Origin: Haliclona indistincta
Taxonomy: Eukaryota > Porifera > Demospongiae > Haplosclerida > Chalinidae
Assembly (NCBI GenBank): GCA_964017065.1
Contig: OZ024786.1
Span: forward strand, 5,681,781-5,745,780
Reading direction: 5' to 3'
DNA: 64,000 nucleotides
The first letter of the stretch is position 1, and each line of letters starts with the position of its first letter. A program made the position numbers and the translations under genes. Of this stretch, positions 11,160 to 22,211 are shown one piece after another. Under the pieces are notes generated by a model. The model was not told where the DNA came from. It saw only the letters and a program-made list of their open reading frames with translations, and made no database searches.

Positions 11160-11666
11160 TGTATGAAATATAAGAAGTAAAAGTCATAATAACGTTAGTG
11201 ACAATTATCACAGTGATGCACGTTTTGTATAGACTTGGTTGGAAGACTGTAGTACAAGTCGTTGCTTCTGGGCCTATAGTTGGTGGTCAGTTCAAGTTTT
11301 TGCCTGGGCATCGTCGCCTCGTTATGTCCTTTGTTAAGGGTATAAAATAAAAGCTGCATGCACCACAGCTAAAACACAAGCTGCGTGAAGTTGAAAATCA
11401 TGGGAAAATTGTACTCTAGTTCGTATCTCTCTTGAGGACACTTCCAGTACTCCAAGGACTGTCTCTAACTGATCGTCTCTCAGTTCAATTCGACCACTCA
11501 CCTAAACAGCCAGTGAACAATAAATTATGAATATTTAATTACACTACTCACCAGTTGCAGGCTACGGATTGCTCGCAGTCGCACAGAGACAATTTCATCA
11601 TTGAACAGGTCAACAAGAAAATCATCATTAACATTATGTCTAGTATAAGATTCTAATCTGTCACTT
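11160..11666. other. Stretch with no supported gene
   Basis: Short frames only. A reverse-strand open frame at 11525-11740 lies antisense to the kinase relic and shows no domain. Confidence 0.4.
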
Positions 11667-11813
11667 GTGACTGCACCTATGCTGGCGCAAACAAATGGAT
11701 ATGCAGCACCAGAGGTACAAACAGGAAATTTCAGTACCAAGACAGACGTCTATAGCTATGGAATCGTTAGTGAAGGGAATTTCAAGTGTGCACTACGATG
11801 TGTGCTACATTGA
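11667..11813 (+). pseudogene. Protein-kinase activation-segment fragment
   Basis: The 48-codon stretch reads NGYAAPEVQTGNFSTKTDV followed by YSYGIV. This is the APE motif and the D.YS(Y/F)G of subdomains VIII-IX, in the style of IRAK/Pelle and tyrosine-kinase-like kinases (STKTDVYS.G). After GIV the expected LLEL is missing and the frame stops at 11811. Upstream, the catalytic HRD and DFG regions are not found in frame. It is a relic of a signalling kinase. Confidence 0.6.
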
Positions 11814-12473
11814 CAGAGGTACAGTGTGTGAATGACAATTAGTAACTGTATAATATGTTGTGTGCATTCCCAGATGGTGATATACTGTTGCAAGAAAATG
11901 AGCTTATAGAAATCACTTATGGCTATGAAATCACAGAAGATTGCTTTGTCCAATGGCCACTTAGGGACACAGAATATATAGCTAATATAACCACTGCAGC
12001 AACTTCCTGTCATGTCACTTCCTTTCTTTTTGTCATGCTTGTCATGTTGTAGGTCCTCTTTCTGTTTAAATACTGTATTCTTAAAGAAGATCTAACTTTT
12101 TACCTCATTTGTCAATCAAATGTTGAGTAGTGTAATTCCCTTTTTGGCAGATGAAACTGCAGACATATCAGCAATCAAAATACTCAGCATAAAAATTGTG
12201 TTCACTATATGAGTACAGGCTTTGAAATTTTTTAAAGACTTCACTGGCTCTCTTCCTGCAACAGGCGCACAATACTTCACATTACCAATTGTACATTTTT
12301 ACTAGAGCTAATAGGCTGAAGTTGGTTGGAAAAGGGTTTGATGGGCTGCGACTAATGCATGGTATTTAATGGTATTTAACCCATTGCAGAAATCATGATC
12401 TCAACTTAGTTCTGATACATTCAAGCAGCGCAGACAGCCATGTCACAATAATAGCACAGAAAGTACAACGGCA

Positions 12474-12795
12474 TCATCTCTGAATTTCTTCTCTGTAAAT
12501 AAAAAATTAATGATTAGAAAATTTATAAGTAGATATACTCGATCATACCTCTCTGTTCAGCAGGATAAGACCTCCTTAGCTTCTTGTGATGAAAACACAC
12601 AATAGCTATGATACAGATCCAGCAACACATGCAACACGACAGCAACAATATCATGATCATGGGAAACAGCTTATCATAGGAAAACAGCTGATCACTGTGG
12701 GGGCTACTCTTTGCTAAGACTTGCTGAGAATTCCTACAACTTAGTCTAGATCGATGGACCAGAAGGAGTGTGTGTAACCGTTCTGAAAGATATTC
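12474..12795 (-). pseudogene. 3' end of a single-pass membrane protein
   Basis: A reverse-strand open stretch runs from 12795 to a GT donor after 12549. It contains a strong hydrophobic segment (LLLSCCMCCWICIIAIVCF) flanked by a basic HHKKLRR stop-transfer signal. A short terminal exon at 12492-12474 gives EEIQR and a stop. The upstream part opens after a TGA and has no recognised ectodomain. The layout suggests the C-terminus of a type I receptor with a very short tail. Upstream exons were not found. Confidence 0.4.
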
Positions 12796-12879
12796 TCAAT
12801 CAACCAAAGCTATTTCTTCAGCCACTACAGAGAGACATCGCTAGTGAAGATGCGGAAACCTTTTCTGCAGAGAATAAGG

Positions 12880-13600
12880 TGAGACAGTAAAACAGTAGAT
12901 AAAGGATAGACTATAATAAAAGACCGTCCATCGTATAAACATTTATCGTTTTGGCAATAGTTGGTGCTTCGTGCCATTTGTTGATTGCATCCTCATAAGC
13001 AGTCTGATTGATGCTTCTAAGGTTGCAAAATCCGATGAAATTTTTCTTATGCTTGTCTTACACCAAACAGTCTTTAATGTACATTTCGTTAATGAGCATC
13101 AGGACGTTTCTTTCTCTACAACATGTCAAAGTTGTAAAATGACTTGAATTCTACAAAGTTGTAAACATGTTCTGGAGAGCTGTTGGTGTGATGATTTACA
13201 ATGTGGTGTCTGACAAACTATTGTGTATGAGTTATGGACAGGTGATTCTGAGTGTAAACATGTTTCTTATACTAGTCAGTGTGTCTCTCTGTTCTAGAAC
13301 ATTCTCTCATATTCTGTATCAATATGTGTGTCACAATGGCTAAAACAAATTTTGATCATTCCCACTCAATTGCTCAATACTTTACAGTTGGCTGCTGTGA
13401 GTGAGGGTTGGCTGTTAGTAGGGAGGGGGATGGCGGTTAAGTAATCGATGTAGGAGAAATGATTAATTTAATTGCAGATTTCCTGTACATATTTGGAGAA
13501 GCGAATAGTTTAAGTTATTATATTTTGAACCAAATACTAGTGATAGGTCTATATTATGCCGTTAAATGTCTTACGTAGCTCTGAAATAAATATCAGAGGG
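12880..13600. other. Stretch with no firm gene
   Basis: A 60-codon open run at 12962-13147 after an acceptor-like ATAG is possible exon sequence but has no domain and no partner exons that I trust. The remainder is AT-rich. Confidence 0.35.
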
Positions 13601-13606
13601 CTATTT

Positions 13607-13840
13607 TTAGACAGTATCTGGACAGATATCTATCTCAGCAGCCTTCATGAAAGTCGTAGAAAAACCATGAGCAGCGTCAATGTGATGAGTATAATCACGA
13701 AGAGTTCTCTGGCATGATAGCTTGATTATGCCAGAATCTCTTACAGCCTCTTCGTATGCACCACTGGACAAGTACTGCACGTAAACAGGAGGCTTGTGAA
13801 GCTCCATGATCCATCTTGTGAGGTTGTTTACAGAACACCA
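13607..13840 (-). pseudogene. Transposase fragment (P-element/THAP9-like N-terminal region)
   Basis: Read on the reverse strand, the frame ending at 13607 gives MELHKPPVYVQYLSSGAYE, then GIIKLSCQRTLRDYTHHI and DAAHGFS. The pattern W...L......S..AY...R..G...LPS.RTL.DYTH is a conserved region ahead of the catalytic core in P-element/THAP9-like transposases and related sponge elements. Upstream homology continues in a shifted frame near 13860. No catalytic domain follows. The family is plausible but not certain. Confidence 0.45.
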
Positions 13841-14394
13841 AATCCATACACCAGCTATTCAAGCTCAATGCTAGTGCTGCTAACGTTTCTCTATCAGTGC
13901 AGATCAACAACAACATCTCTGCTGATTTCTTTTCTCAATCTGAATTTGATACTGACACAAAGCTTGCAAGTAGCCAGCGTTCATCTTATGTCATACCTTG
14001 ACAAATGCCAGCTGTGAATTCGAAATACAGATGAAAAATTTTCCGAAATCATCAAACAGAATGACACGACTCCAAGTACATAAATTTTTTCTTTAAAACA
14101 TTAATTTTCTAAATATTATTATTAGTAGGTGCCTTACCTGCTATCCGTCATCCTGAGTACCAAATTCTCCTACCACCATGGCATTCTTCAACTCGATGCA
14201 CTCTCCGTGTCTGTCAAAGAGATTCACTAACGTTCACTGACGTTCAGCGATTGAGTATGGCGCGGCGATTGGTTCACAATAAATGCGTTGCTCTGTCTGC
14301 ATTGCGTCGCCTCTCATGGCCTCAAGCAAAGAGAGAACACGTGCGCTTCTCCTAGCACTAGTAGTAATTCACAAAAAAGTCACAGAAAGCATCT

Positions 14395-15022
14395 GAAAGT
14401 GTATGGAAAATAGAGATATTTCTTAAGAGACGTCAGCAAGGAGACTACTACAACCTAGTACAAGAAATGCGCCTTGGCGACGCAGAGTTGCATTTCAGGT
14501 ACATGCGAATGAGCAGGGAGAGATTTGACAGCTTGCTGAGGTAAATACTAACAACTACTCATAATTATAATGCATTCTCAATTGTCATAAAAAATTATTA
14601 TTGCAAATGCTTGCAGGTAGGTCCACTGCTAAAGAATAGGTCATATTTTAGCAGGGAAAGGACAGCTATCTCTGCTGCAGAGAGGTTGGCTTTAACATTG
14701 AGGTTTCTTGCTGCTGGAGATTCACAGGTTGTTTAATTTATTCATAGTTATTATCAGTATGTCTATTATGGAACAGGTTGCTTTGTGGGAAGTGCTACAA
14801 CCCGAGTATGTAAAGGTACCATCAACAAAGGAGGAATGGCTCGGTATCTGTCAACAGTTCGAGGCCCTGTGGAATTTCCCGAATTGCATGGGTGCTGTCA
14901 ATCCATCTCTCTCTCTCTCTCTCTTTGAATGCATGGATCCAATTATAGGCGCCATTGATGGCAAGCATGTCATTACTCAAGCCCCTTCTAACGGTGGTTC
15001 CTACTACTATTACCAAAATTAA
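14395..15022 (+). pseudogene. HARBI1-like (PIF/Harbinger) transposase, truncated
   Basis: Exon-like blocks occur in family order. The block at 14404-14540 includes QGDYYNLVQEMRLGDAELHF and RYMRMSRERFDSLL. The block at 14617-14726 reads VGPLLKNRSYFSRERTAIS then LTLRFLAAGD. From about 14777 come VALWEVLQPEYVKVPSTKEEW and ALWNFPNCMGAV, and then DPIIGAIDGKHV carries the first catalytic Asp. The joining phases disagree, a CT-rich insertion splits the last block, and the frame ends at 15022 soon after the first Asp, so the second Asp and the Glu are gone. It is a dead copy, distinct from the intact transposase at 15.6 kb. Confidence 0.7.
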
Positions 15023-15112
15023 AGTGACAAGTGCAGAGATAGAAGCACTCAGTCTAGCCAATACTTCATTTGAAGTTTTTTAAGGCTTTATAAAGATGGT
15101 ACTTTATACTAA

Positions 15113-15266
15113 AAGTAAAAAATTTTAATAAAAAACTGAAAAGTGTAGGGATGACTCTTAAAAAAGGAAAGGAACAAGATGGGATGATGCTTGCAAAAGT
15201 AAAGGAACAAGATGGAATAATGCTTGCAAATGTAAAAGTCCCAAGTATCCCTACATCAGCGGCTTG
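15113..15266 (+). repeat. Left inverted arm of the foldback element
   Basis: Runs from AGTAAAAAATTTTAATAAAA to CATCAGCGGCTTG. It includes an internal near-repeat of AAAGGAACAAGATGG. The reverse complement occurs at 18268-18422 with very few differences. Confidence 0.85.
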
Positions 15267-15320
15267 CTGCGACGACGTGCTACTGACAAATGCGGAATCC
15301 TCTTCCTATACCTTTTATAA

Positions 15321-15507
15321 CCGTCAAATACTTCATCGGACTGCGTCCTCCAAACACAGCTACCTGCAGCTTATTTAAAACTGTCAACTACTTCATCGGA
15401 CTGCGTCCTCCTAAACACAGATACCTCTAGTTATATACAACCGTCAATTACTTCATCGGACTGCGTCCTCCAAACACAGATACCTCTAGTTATTCACAAC
15501 CGTCAAT
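15321..15507 (+). repeat. Tandem array of 60-bp units
   Basis: Units start at 15321, 15381, 15441 and 15500 (CCGTCAA, then CTTCATCGGACTGCGTCCTC). The fourth unit is cut after CGTCAAT by the Harbinger insertion and resumes at 18240 with AATTACTCCATCGG. Confidence 0.85.
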
Positions 15508-15585
15508 AGAGACTTTTAGATTTTAGAACGCGTAACGTGTAACGTGTAGCCAGTACGCGTCCGGTACACGTTACGCGTTGTGTAA
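15508..15585. promoter_or_regulatory. Left terminal and subterminal repeat zone
   Basis: After the 16-bp terminal repeat, the motifs ACGCGTAACGTGTAACGTGT and GGTACACGTTACGCGTT occur in both orientations. In the family such subterminal repeats are bound by the Myb-like partner and the transposase; that role is inferred here. Confidence 0.55.
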
Positions 15586-15637
15586 TAAATTGCGATTTAG
15601 ATTCAAATCACGTGTAAGCTGTGTTCCGTGTGGCAAG

Positions 15638-16932
15638 ATGGCAGCAAGCCAAAGGTAAGACTGGCTTCTCCGCGTTTTAACTGCCTGTGTACTTGTTTTA
15701 CGTATACAGGCGAGACTTAGATGAGCTAGCTACAGTACTTTTATATTCAGACAGCAGCGAATCTTCTGACGATGACATAGAAACTGCTGCAGTTCTCTTA
15801 GAAACTATTTTTCCTCCAGTCGATCGTCCATATCGTACTCGTGTGTGCATTGACGATCTTGATGAAGTACAATGTGAACGTCTGTTTAGGTAAGCTTTAA
15901 TTTTGCTACAAACTTCACTAGTCATGATTTCGAAACAGATTTGGAAAGGAAGATCTGCACAGGTTGTACCTGGCCCTTGGCCTTCCTGATACCTACAGGT
16001 ATAGCCAAGGGACGAAGGCTACAGGCATGGAGGCACTGCTCATTTTGCTACGGCGATTGAGTTATCCCAATAGATTGTACGATCTCTGTCCATTATTCGG
16101 ACGAACAGAGCCTGAATTGAGTATTATCGTTAACATGGTATGAAAACTCTACAACAGTGATACTATCTTATTAGTAAGTTTGTGTGTGTGCAGGTACTTG
16201 ATGATGTCTATGAGAAATTCAAAGATCGGCTGGCAAAGATCGATCATGTCTGGTTAGACATGGCAAGATTTTCAGAAGCTATACACGCAAAGGGAGCTGC
16301 CTTACAAAACTGTTGGGGTTTGATCGATGGAACAGTTCGCCCAATAGCACGTCCAGTACGCAACCAGAGAGTGATGTTTAGTGGTCATAAAAGAGTACAC
16401 TGCATTAAATTTCAGGTGATTTATCATAACACTAACCCATAGTAATTTTATTATTCTTTATCCACAGTCAGTTGTAGCTCCTAATGGATTGATTGTGAAC
16501 TTGTTTGGTCCAGTTGAAGGCAGGCGGCATGACGCTTTCATGTTGGCTGAAAGTGGGCTAGCTCGACAACTTGCACAGTTTATCCAGCCTTCTGGATCAC
16601 CATACATATTGTATGGTGATCCAGCATATGGAGTTTCTAGATACATTTTAGGTCCGTACAAAGGAGCGCAGGTCACACAACAGCAGGATGATTTCAATAA
16701 ATCAATGAGCCGAGTCCGTGTGTGTGTCGAATGGGTGTTTGGTAAACTATGCCAATACTTCACGTTCGTAGACTTCAAGAGGAGCAACAGAGTTTTGTTA
16801 CTTCCTGTTGGCAAGCATTACACAGTTGCCGCATTGTTGACAAACTGTCATACCTGCTTATATGGCTCACAAACATCGACTTTTTTCAATGTTCAACCAC
16901 CATCACTTGAACAATACTTATCAAATGTTTAA
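15638..16932 (+). CDS. PIF/Harbinger DDE transposase (HARBI1-like)
   Basis: Five exons (15638-15654, 15710-15889, 15939-16137, 16194-16415, 16468-16932) with GT-AG introns of 49-56 bp join in frame to 360 residues without a stop. It starts MAASQRRDLDELATVLLY, followed by an acidic serine-rich stretch. The helical N-terminal region contains GMEALLILLRRLSYPNR. The catalytic core has Asp177 in WGLIDGTVRP, Asp257 in LYGDPAYGV and Glu294 in RVCVEWVFGK, a DD36E spacing usual for the family, plus GRRHDAFML. It cuts and pastes DNA at the element ends, in the nucleus, with the Myb partner encoded convergently 81 bp downstream. The length is normal for HARBI1. No damage is seen. Confidence 0.85.
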
Positions 16933-17013
16933 TTAAGTGATACAATGGTTAAATTTTAATAATAATTTGGTTAAATAATAATAAGTGACTTGATGCCTCT
17001 TGGCTGTTTAAAT

Positions 17014-17950
17014 TCACTCAGGAGTAGGAGGAGGCGGTGCTAGCTTCTGCAGTAGCCCAATCATTGCTTTGCGTTCCATGAACTCAAGTTCCATCCTTTG
17101 CTTCCTCTCTTCTTCGACCTTCTTCTTTTCTTCATAGTCTCTTTCCATCTGTACCTTGCGTAGGTCCAATTCTTGTTGGCGAATATCCAACTCTGCTTTC
17201 TTCAAATCAGCCTTTCTATCGATTTTTGAGTTTAGCATCTCAACTGCTGATAATTTTGATGCTCTCTTGATCTTTTTTGGTGACGCTATTGTAAGTAATA
17301 CAAAATCATGATGTAGTGTGATAAACAAGTTTTACCTTGCTCTTCATCCTCACAATCACCTTGCAAAAACTCATCTGGCGTGACTTCATCTAGATCTTTT
17401 TTCTCTCTTCTACGCTTACGCTCTACAATGATTAGAAATAATACATTTGCATTTACAATGATAGCATAGCACTTACTAGTCATCGACTCCATTGCCGAGT
17501 TGCGCATCTCTTCTCCGGCAAGTTTGTCATTAATCTCTTTTAGTTTTCTAGCTTCTCGTTCCTTTTCCTGAGCACTCTCAACATCTCTTTTGTAATCAGA
17601 AATGTCTTGAAGTAGCTGAGAAATCTCGGTAAAGTCTTCTTCAGTTCCTGATCTGTTTTAAGAAAAATATATGTCAGTACGACATCAACCAATAGAATTA
17701 CACACCTCTTGAGAGCTTGCCTGTCGTCCGAACGAAACTTAGCCAACAACCTTTCCATTCGTTCTTTGCAACCCCTACCCTTGATATGTACTGGCTTACT
17801 GCTGGGTGAAAAAGCAGTACTCAGCACTTGTGCGATGGCTTCCCAGTCTAACATCTTGGAGGGACGCTTTGAAGCAACTTCTCTAGCCAAAGCGATGTCG
17901 TTCTCGACCTCAGGCCAGCGGAATTGTGGCATACTCTTACTATACTGCAT
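17014..17950 (-). CDS. Myb/SANT-like DNA-binding partner of the Harbinger transposase
   Basis: Four exons on the reverse strand (17950-17706, 17652-17477, 17422-17336, 17285-17014) join in frame to 259 residues. Residues 1-80 form a trihelix/Myb-like domain: FRWPEVENDIALAREVASKR, then LDWEAIAQVL and RGCKERMERLLAKFRSDD. A coiled coil and a basic cluster (KRKRRREKKD) follow. The C-terminal third is a long coiled coil rich in Lys, Glu and Arg ending LAPPPPTPE. In PIF/Harbinger elements this second gene binds subterminal repeats and helps import and recruit the transposase. The convergent arrangement and intact frames support a working pair. Confidence 0.8.
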
Positions 17951-18089
17951 ATGGGTAATAAAAATACCGTTTCACCAGTAAGAATGAACAAGAAGCCATG
18001 TTTTCAGTAGAAAAACAGTTAAACTAGACATCAGTGAATTCATCTATACTCAACTTACGTGAATCTAGCGTACAGTATACCAGCGGGAG

Positions 18090-18239
18090 CTACAGGGAGT
18101 CGACCAACGTGTAGACACGCTTCTACAGGTGAAATCCTCGTGGATTCAACGTGTAACGTCTGAATTAGGCATGCGCACGTGATCTCTACGCGTTACAGGT
18201 AACACGTTTGTCCAAAAACGTGTAAATCTAAATGTCTCT
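18090..18239. promoter_or_regulatory. Right subterminal and terminal repeat zone
   Basis: Contains CAACGTGTAGACACG, CAACGTGTAACGTC and ACGCGTTACAGGTAACACGT, mirroring the left end, then the terminal repeat ending GTCTCT at 18239. It also serves as the 5' flank of the Myb gene, so regulation by its own product is possible but not shown. Confidence 0.5.
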
Positions 18240-18267
18240 AATTACTCCATCGGACTGCGTCCTCCTT

Positions 18268-18422
18268 CAAGCCGCTGATGTAGGGATACTTGGGACTTTT
18301 ACATTTGCAAGCATTGTTCCATCTTGTTCCTTTACTTTTGCAAGCATCATCCCATCTTGTTCCTTTCCTTTTTTAAGAGTCATCCCTACACTTTTCAGTT
18401 TTTTATTAAAATTTTTTACTTT
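18268..18422 (-). repeat. Right inverted arm of the foldback element
   Basis: Reverse complement of 15113-15266, from CAAGCCGCTGATGTAGGG to AAAATTTTTTACTT. Confidence 0.85.
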
Positions 18423-21400
18423 ACTTGTTCCTGTTACTTTTTTGATCACTATCAGTTTGAACTTATTAGTAGTATTCTATGTTAGATGTTATTTCATTAT
18501 TACATATCTGTGAGGAGTATATAGATACTAGTCTAGCAGAGATGTGAACGTGCACAGCCTCTTGAGAGTAAGGAGTGTGGTTTAAATGTTTAATATTACC
18601 AATCACAAGAATAATCATTCATTGAAAGGTTTAAAATAGTTAAAGAGGTCGAGGACGCAGACAGCATAATGTCAAGTCCAGGTATGATTTGACAACATGA
18701 TACTTGTTAGTATTGTAATGGATGAAGAAGAGACTAGCACTAGTACTGGCAATTCATGATGCAGCGAGCCTAAATAGTAGGAGCACGCCTAGTAGAATCT
18801 TGTTGATGTCAATATCACACTCACAGAGGCTTCTAGTCCTTTGCAACTTACGCTGCGTAGTGTAGGAACCTTACTGTGCGTAGAATCTTGCTGCCGGTAA
18901 GCAGGCTAGAATACTCAGTTGTTCACGTCTGTGTAATTCAGCTTTAACTCGCCATCTGAAGCGTTAATGAACAGATCAGTGTTATTTAGGGTATAGTACT
19001 GGTTTAGACACATTTTCATACCTCTGGCTTGCGCGCTGAAGCGTCCAGAGCAGAGACAAAACGCAGTAGCGAGATAGCTGCAAACCCGATATGGGCGGAG
19101 TTAATGATAAGAAGCGACAAGAGGGTTAATTAATGAAGTCGCTAGTCCAAAACGGTCCAAAAACCATGTTTTTCAAGGATTACTCGCTTCTAGTAGTGTT
19201 TGATGCCTATCTAAGAAGTAAGTGCACTAACCCTGATATATACACATGCGATGGTGCAGGTTTGGTAGTGATTCGTTCACTCATGACAGCGCTATGCTTG
19301 TCAAAGAAGAAGAAGAAGAAGAAGAAGAAGAAGAAAGAAGATGAACAATTCGCGTGGGCGGCGATTTCAGTTTACCACTTTAGAAACGTCTGCCAGCTTC
19401 GCCAAAGGCATTTTCTGGCTCAGAACAATCGCCTGATCAATCCTAGATGTCTAGAATCTCGAGAAACGCTATAACAGCGAAGATCTGCAAATTCTCTCTG
19501 TCTTGATTTTCGTCGTCAAGCAAGCAGTCCCGGCGACTTTAATAGACGTCCTACAAGCGCTTACACTTCAGAGTCACTTAGAGATAGTTAAAATGCAGTA
19601 TAGATGTATAATAATAGAGATATGTGCGAAAACCCATTTTCAACATGAGTAGCCGCCATCTTAATTCGAGGTCATCCCTACATATCATTGCCGATCGGCA
19701 ATGATAATACTTTCTAAGATGGTCTAGATCTCGAAAACGTGATGATACTATTTGCTCTTTCGTACTGAGCGACTCTAGTACTATCAAATTTGGACGAATT
19801 CATTTCTTTTGCCTATCTTCCCCGCCTTTTGCACTTGCTTCTGTTCTACGTTCTCTACCAAGATCTTTAACCTCACAGCAGGTCAACCTTGCCGACAATC
19901 ACTACAACATCACCAAAGAAATGATCTACTAAACAGCTGTTATTCCTGTCGAGACAAGTGCACAGCTGATAAAAGTTCCAATTACTAATATAAAGGACAA
20001 ATTGTACTTATTAGTACGCCCAATGACAAATATAATAGTTGTTCAGCCCAATAATGTAGAACATAATTTATAACTGTTGTAACTTTTTCTGTTATTAAAA
20101 CTGTTTTAAGCATCACATTATAGAATTGCTATTCTATGCAGTCATAAAATAGTATCATATTACAGCATCTGAGTACCAGTACTGGCTGATATTCCATCTC
20201 CTCCCATGCATTGAAGACATAGTTCCACCTATATAATTATATCAAGCATGCAGCAAATGCTAATACAGTGCTTATAGTAACAGCCGGACATCGGACATTT
20301 TCCGGCCAAAATACGTGTATATGCAACCTGTTAGAGATTGAACCGGTGATCATGACCGAACGTGTTTTAACGATCGACGTTTGCCTATTAATACTATTAA
20401 TAGTTACGCTATTTTTAGATCACGATCGCAGGAACCAAAATTGTACGTACGCGTTTGTGGTTGAAGTATTAAGATGGCAAGCCATTCTGTATCGGAAGCA
20501 AGGTCGGAAGCTAGAACAGTAGAACCCAAAGGCTCGTGAGCGTGTCAGTGTCTACCGTGGAGAAGAGGAAGAGAGCTAATGACAGTACACTGAACACTTC
20601 TATATGTGGCTATCCTACGACAGAGCGCCAGGAGACCGCGAGCACGCCATGATATGTTGCCTTCGCTGCACAGCTTGCACCCGCAAACTGTGCAAATTCA
20701 TAATAATCATTTTTGTAACAAAAAACATTTCGTGAAAAAAAAAAATTGATCTTCAAGAATCTGCAATGGAGTAAAAGAATAATAAAACCAATGAATATTA
20801 ATTTGTCCGGCCAATATTTCAGTTAGTTCGGCTATTTTTGTATTGCACTGACACCATGTCTTGTCATAATAATTTTTTACTATAAGCACTGTAATAGCAG
20901 CTGTTTATCTGTTGAATAAGCGATCAATTTCTCATGATGACATCAAAAAGAGCAGGATTCTTCTGGTCAAATTTCATCAACGCTTTATGGTACTCTTTAT
21001 GGTATAAAAATAATAGTCATTTTGAGACACAATGCAACAATCAACTTGCATTATCTGCCTCATTTTCATTTTCCAGATACTCAAAAACCAACTTCACCAA
21101 ACTGCTTACCAAAGATCCAGCCTTGGTGGTGGCTGAGGGACGGGTCCCTCATTCATTCCCAGGTCATAATTATATTAACCGGAACTATTTTCTTTTCATT
21201 CTCCTCTCTGTTGTCTGTTTTACAGTCGTTATTGCAATAAAAATTAAACGATTGGCCTAGCACGTGATCGTTAAGCGTTGCGCACGAATCTCGGCACGAA
21301 TCAAGTCACGATCCATCTATCTCTCCGGCCCGTGATCTCTTGTGTTAACTTGCTTAAGTAAGTCACATTGATGTGCATATTGTGTTGACATAGTGTGCTT

Positions 21401-21494
21401 AGTAGGCGAAATGGGAGTAGGCAAACTATCCCGTAAACCAAAATACATCATTTTATATTGCGACTTTCCTGGTCAGCATGCTTCGTATTTAAGG
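18423..21494. other. Three kilobases without a supported gene
   Basis: The ORFs here (such as 19133-19474 and 20934-21260) have no domain, and the first is partly a microsatellite. An (AAG)n run lies at 19304-19335. An ATG-containing first-exon-like block at 18670 (MSSP, then GTATGA) has no trusted continuation. Confidence 0.4.
19304..19335 (+). repeat. (AAG)n microsatellite
   Basis: About ten uninterrupted AAG/GAA units followed by a degenerate end. Confidence 0.9.
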
Positions 21495-22211
21495 TTTTAC
21501 TGTCTTTCCACTTAGATATAAATGCGCCGGAAGAGCAGGAGGAGGTAGTACTAGAGCGGTGGTTTGAAGGTATGATTCAGTGTTAAGTTACTTAAACTTT
21601 GCACCTCACCATTAGATTTGGATTGGCAATATATCTGGGGGGAAGATGCTCCTCTTGCTCTAAGTGAAGAGAGAGCCAATGAATAGAGGACTTTCAAGAA
21701 CTTAGACTAACACTTACTAATAATAAAATAATAACATAAATGTTAATATTAATTTTAGAATGCTGTCAACATTAGAATACAGTCACATCAACTCAGTATC
21801 TAAAACTATAGTAACTATACTGGAAAGATAGTTTGCACATCAACTAAGTAGCTGGTTATGTATTAGCCAACACTGCACCTTGTCACAAGCATCTGACAGT
21901 GTAAAATGATAGTCAATTTTACAAGTTGAATTTTCAGCTTAACACATGATCGCTAATTCAAAGTCAGGTGCCTTCTGAGTCCATGACCTATATAAGAACA
22001 CTAGCCGTGTTCGCAATAGGTGAACGTGATTCACACTAGTATCTAAGACAGACAAGACCATCCTCTCCATAATGACTGACAAACAGAACCAACTGGATCA
22101 ATGAGACAACTGACTTAATAATTATGTCAGTGCAGTTATGTATGCATGTAGCCTGTGATGATTCTTGACAGTATTTTGACTAGTATTACAACTGATGTAG
22201 CAGAAAACTCG
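21495..22211 (+). repeat. 0.73-kb direct repeat, copy 2
   Basis: Matches 6952-7687 from TTTTACTGTCTTTCC to CAGAAAACTCG. It lacks a few short stretches, such as the second GTTAATG-type unit and a CAGCAG. Sequences outside the two boundaries differ. Confidence 0.85.

Larger units (their letters stand above)
15508..18239. mobile_element. Apparently intact autonomous PIF/Harbinger transposon (2732 bp)
   Basis: The ends are AGAGACTTTTAGATTT and, as reverse complement, AGAGACATTTAGATTT. AAT stands on both sides, and the interrupted 60-bp unit (GTCAATTACTTCATCGG) can be recovered by removing the element plus one AAT, which defines a 3-bp target duplication. Inside are two complete convergent genes, a transposase and a Myb/SANT protein, as in known PIF/Harbinger elements. 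Both ends carry clustered ACGTGTAACG-like motifs. TTA or TWA is the usual Harbinger target; AAT is slightly unusual. Confidence 0.85.
15113..18422. mobile_element. Foldback-type element split by a Harbinger insertion
   Basis: Two nearly identical arms of about 154 bp, 15113-15266 and 18268-18422, lie in inverted orientation. Next to the left arm, inside the element, is an array of 60-bp units (ATACTTCATCGGACTGCGTC). Without the inserted transposon the element would be about 580 bp with no coding capacity. It follows the HARBI1 relic directly. I could not define a target-site duplication for it. Confidence 0.75.

Noticed and set aside
11855..12052. Frame ending in a hydrophobic tail after the kinase relic
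   Set aside because: No signal peptide, no domain, and the hydrophobic end is short.
12752..12878. Exon-like frame DILNQPKLFLQPLQ on the plus strand
   Set aside because: Overlaps the antisense membrane-protein frame, has no domain, and no partner exon fits convincingly.
12962..13147. 60-codon open run after an acceptor-like ATAG
   Set aside because: No recognised family or continuing exon; length can arise by chance in AT-rich DNA.
19133..19474. 113-codon frame with a lysine run
   Set aside because: Mostly an (AAG)n microsatellite; no support as a gene.
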